Under the pieces are notes generated by a model. It ran no database searches, was not told the origin of the DNA, and was given only the letters and a program-made list of their open reading frames with translations. A stretch of DNA of 64,000 bases from an uncultured Bacteroidales bacterium. Lineage in GTDB: Bacteria > Bacteroidota > Bacteroidia > Bacteroidales > F082. The stretch is from positions 1 to 64,000 of the forward strand of contig ONKA01000014.1 in the NCBI GenBank assembly GCA_900318265.1. The letters are read 5' to 3'. Made by a program: the position numbers and the translations under genes. Below are positions 62,539-64,000 of the stretch, in pieces (position 1 is the first letter of the stretch; every line of letters begins with the position of its first letter).

Positions 62539-63480
62539 ATGAAAATCAAGAAGACTACCCTTAAAGCTATCGCGGAACTCATTGACGCTAAATACGTTGG
62601 TCCTGCCAACTTTCCTATCACGGGACTGAATGAAATCCACAAGGTGGAGGCGGGCGACATTACCTTTGTCGACCACCCGAAATACTACGCCAAGGCGCTC
62701 AACTCGGCGGCGACGGTGGTTCTTATTAATAAGGAAGTGGTTTGCCCTGAAGGCAAGGCCCTGCTGCTGCATGACGATCCGTTCGACGCCTTCATGCGTA
62801 TCATGCGGCATTTCCGCCCCTTCGAACCACAGACGCAGCCCATCAGCGACTCGGCCGAGATAGGGGAGGGAACACTCATTATGCCGGGCTCGTTCGTGGG
62901 ACATCACACCGTCATCGGAAAGAACTGCCTCATCCATCCCAATGTGACCATCTACGACCACTGCGTGATTGGCGACAACGTCATCATCCACTCGGGCAGC
63001 GTCATCGGTGCGGACGGTTATTATTTCCAGCGCCGTAACGAAGGCTTCAAGAAGTTTGAGTCGTTTGGTCGCGTGGTCATCGCCGACGATGTTGAGATCG
63101 GTGCCCTGTGTAGCATCGACCGCGGCGTCACTTCCGACACCATCATCGAGAGCGGGACCAAGTTGGACAACCACTGTCAGATTGGACACGACAGCTACAT
63201 CGGCCACAACTGCCTCATCGGTGCCCATGCCGCTATCGCTGGCGTGACGCGTATCGAGGACGACGTCATCCTTTGGGGTCGTGTGTGTATCAACAAGGAC
63301 TTGGTCATCGGAACGGGTGCCGTCGTCTTGGCTACCTCGGCCGTCGACAAGAACATCGAGCCGGGCAAAGCCGTCTTCGGTGTGCCCGCACAGGAGGTAA
63401 GGAAGCAATGGCGCGAACAAGCCGCGCTTCGTCAATTGCCTGAATTTCTTAAGGAATACTACAAAACGCATCAATCATAA
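62539..63480 (+). CDS. lpxD: UDP-3-O-acylglucosamine N-acyltransferase (LpxD)
   Basis: This 313-residue trimeric acyltransferase performs the third step of lipid A synthesis. The N-terminal uridine-binding domain (1-95; FPITGLNEIHKVEAGDITF, DHPKYYAKALNSAATVVLIN) precedes a left-handed beta-helix of hexapeptide repeats (about 105-285). The repeats include IHSGSVIGADGYYF and the catalytic-His region QIGHDSYIGHNCLIGAHAAI. A C-terminal helix reads AQEVRKQWREQAALRQL. Start 62539 follows the -7 box (62506-62513); an in-frame start at 62503 precedes the transcript start. Bacteroidota often carry a second LpxD-like acyltransferase, so the exact acyl-chain substrate cannot be read from sequence. Confidence 0.92.
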   Translation: MKIKKTTLKAIAELIDAKYVGPANFPITGLNEIHKVEAGDITFVDHPKYYAKALNSAATVVLINKEVVCPEGKALLLHDDPFDAFMRIMRHFRPFEPQTQPISDSAEIGEGTLIMPGSFVGHHTVIGKNCLIHPNVTIYDHCVIGDNVIIHSGSVIGADGYYFQRRNEGFKKFESFGRVVIADDVEIGALCSIDRGVTSDTIIESGTKLDNHCQIGHDSYIGHNCLIGAHAAIAGVTRIEDDVILWGRVCINKDLVIGTGAVVLATSAVDKNIEPGKAVFGVPAQEVRKQWREQAALRQLPEFLKEYYKTHQS

Positions 63481-63481
63481 C

Positions 63482-63557
63482 AATGGCTGATGGCCGATGA
63501 CTATGGCCTGCCTCTCGGATAAGGCAGGCCATAGTCATAAGCCATAGGCCATAAGCC
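63482..63557. repeat. Intergenic palindromic repeat, family I, copy C
   Basis: The left arm AATGGCTGATGGCCGATGAC followed by TATGGCCTGCCT faces AGGCAGGCCATAGTCATAAG followed by CCATAGGCCATAAGCC across an 8-base loop. It has the same ATGACTATGGCC core as copies A and B. It fills the spacer between lpxD and the hydrolase gene. Confidence 0.78.
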
Positions 63558-63571
63558 AAAACTATAATAAG

Positions 63572-64000
63572 ATGAAAAAACTCACATCTTTTCTGTTGCT
63601 TCTATTATTGGTTGCAACCCAAAGTGCCTTCGCGCAGAATATGAAGACCTACCAATATGCCGAGCGCGACACCTTGAAACTTAATATGGATTTCTATACG
63701 CCTGCCCAAGTGCATGACAGCACCATCTGTGTGGTGTATGTCTTCGGCGGCGGCTTCATCGGTGGCCATCGCGACGGTGAGTTTGAAAAGGCTTATTTCA
63801 AGCAATTGGTGGACGAAGGCTTCCAAGTGGCCGCCATAGACTACCGCTTGGGCTTGAAAGGTGCCAAAAACCTCAGTGTTTTCAACTCCGATCCTTTGAA
63901 GGATGCCGTCAACATGGCGGCGGAAGATGCCATCTCGGCCATCGCCTATTTGCTTGAACATGCTAAGGAACTGAAGGTGAACAAGGACTATATTGTGATG
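63572..64000 (+). CDS. Alpha/beta-hydrolase (esterase/lipase-like), 3' truncated
   Basis: This is the first 143 codons of a secreted hydrolase, running to the window edge. The signal peptide ends near ATQSAFAQ (residues 1-22). The oxyanion region VVYVFGGGFIGGHRDG corresponds to the HGGGF motif of the hormone-sensitive-lipase/carboxylesterase family. The stretch AAEDAISAIAYLLEHAKEL, then VNKDYIVM, is the helix and strand that precede the nucleophile elbow G-x-S-x-G, which lies outside the window. Substrate is unknown. The start at ATG 63572 follows the palindromic element. Confidence 0.8.
   Translation, partial: MKKLTSFLLLLLLVATQSAFAQNMKTYQYAERDTLKLNMDFYTPAQVHDSTICVVYVFGGGFIGGHRDGEFEKAYFKQLVDEGFQVAAIDYRLGLKGAKNLSVFNSDPLKDAVNMAAEDAISAIAYLLEHAKELKVNKDYIVM

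Overview
The window looks like a chromosomal segment of a Bacteroidota (Bacteroidales-type) bacterium. Evidence seen in the sequence: many promoters carry the Bacteroidota -7 box (TAnnTTTG), several with a TTG element 19 bp upstream; genes mostly lack obvious Shine-Dalgarno sequences; SecD and SecF are fused; three proteins end in type IX secretion (T9SS) C-terminal sorting domains and a PorE-like T9SS component is present; and families largely confined to Bacteroidota occur (DUF4290, DUF4293, DUF3078, Omp28). The mixture of a secreted C10 cysteine protease, an M28 peptidase, a sialidase and an S9 peptidase suggests a host-associated, protein- and glycan-degrading organism. That lifestyle is inference.

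Region 1-14.6 kb is an accessory-looking regulatory and efflux locus. It holds the end of a MacB/LolD-type ABC ATPase, three large FtsX/MacB-type permeases, a NtrC-type sigma-54 response regulator and its histidine kinase. Permeases 2 and 3 each have a well-spaced sigma-54 promoter (TGGCAC-N5-ATGC) preceded by almost identical palindromic arrays built on GTAAAG-N3-CTTTAC, so the two-component system at the end of the locus probably drives them. Inserted between the transporter genes are a hipBA toxin-antitoxin pair and two AAA_14/DUF4143 ATPases. One of these ATPases has an operator-like triple repeat with an exact 33-bp period.

Region 14.7-32.8 kb carries exported and surface proteins (M28 peptidase-CTD, sialidase lipoprotein, Omp28-CTD, PorE-like OmpA protein, C10 protease-CTD, small lipoproteins) mixed with housekeeping genes (ilvE, pyrF, prfA, purM, a METTL25-like methyltransferase).

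Region 32.8-52.5 kb is mostly core cell biology: secDF, a NatAB-type ABC exporter, dnaJ-grpE, murA with DUF4290, a UvrD/PcrA helicase, tRNA-Lys, a Sua5/YciO protein, a PurF homologue, SRP RNA, an Mpl-type ligase, a LolA-like protein, rho and a phosphodiesterase. MurA has Asp instead of the fosfomycin-target Cys. The PurF homologue lacks the N-terminal glutaminase Cys.

Region 52.5-64 kb contains envelope proteins of unknown role, a double TonB-C protein, rlmB, a DUF4419 protein, a RAYT (REP-associated tyrosine transposase) whose own coding sequence contains a copy of its flanking palindrome, an S9 peptidase lipoprotein, a 116-nt candidate structured RNA in the one long intergenic region, a FISUMP-type lipoprotein, efp, lpxD and the start of an alpha/beta hydrolase.

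The window is rich in small intergenic palindromes. One family (core ATGACTATGGC) occurs three times, at about 0.5, 27.4 and 63.5 kb.
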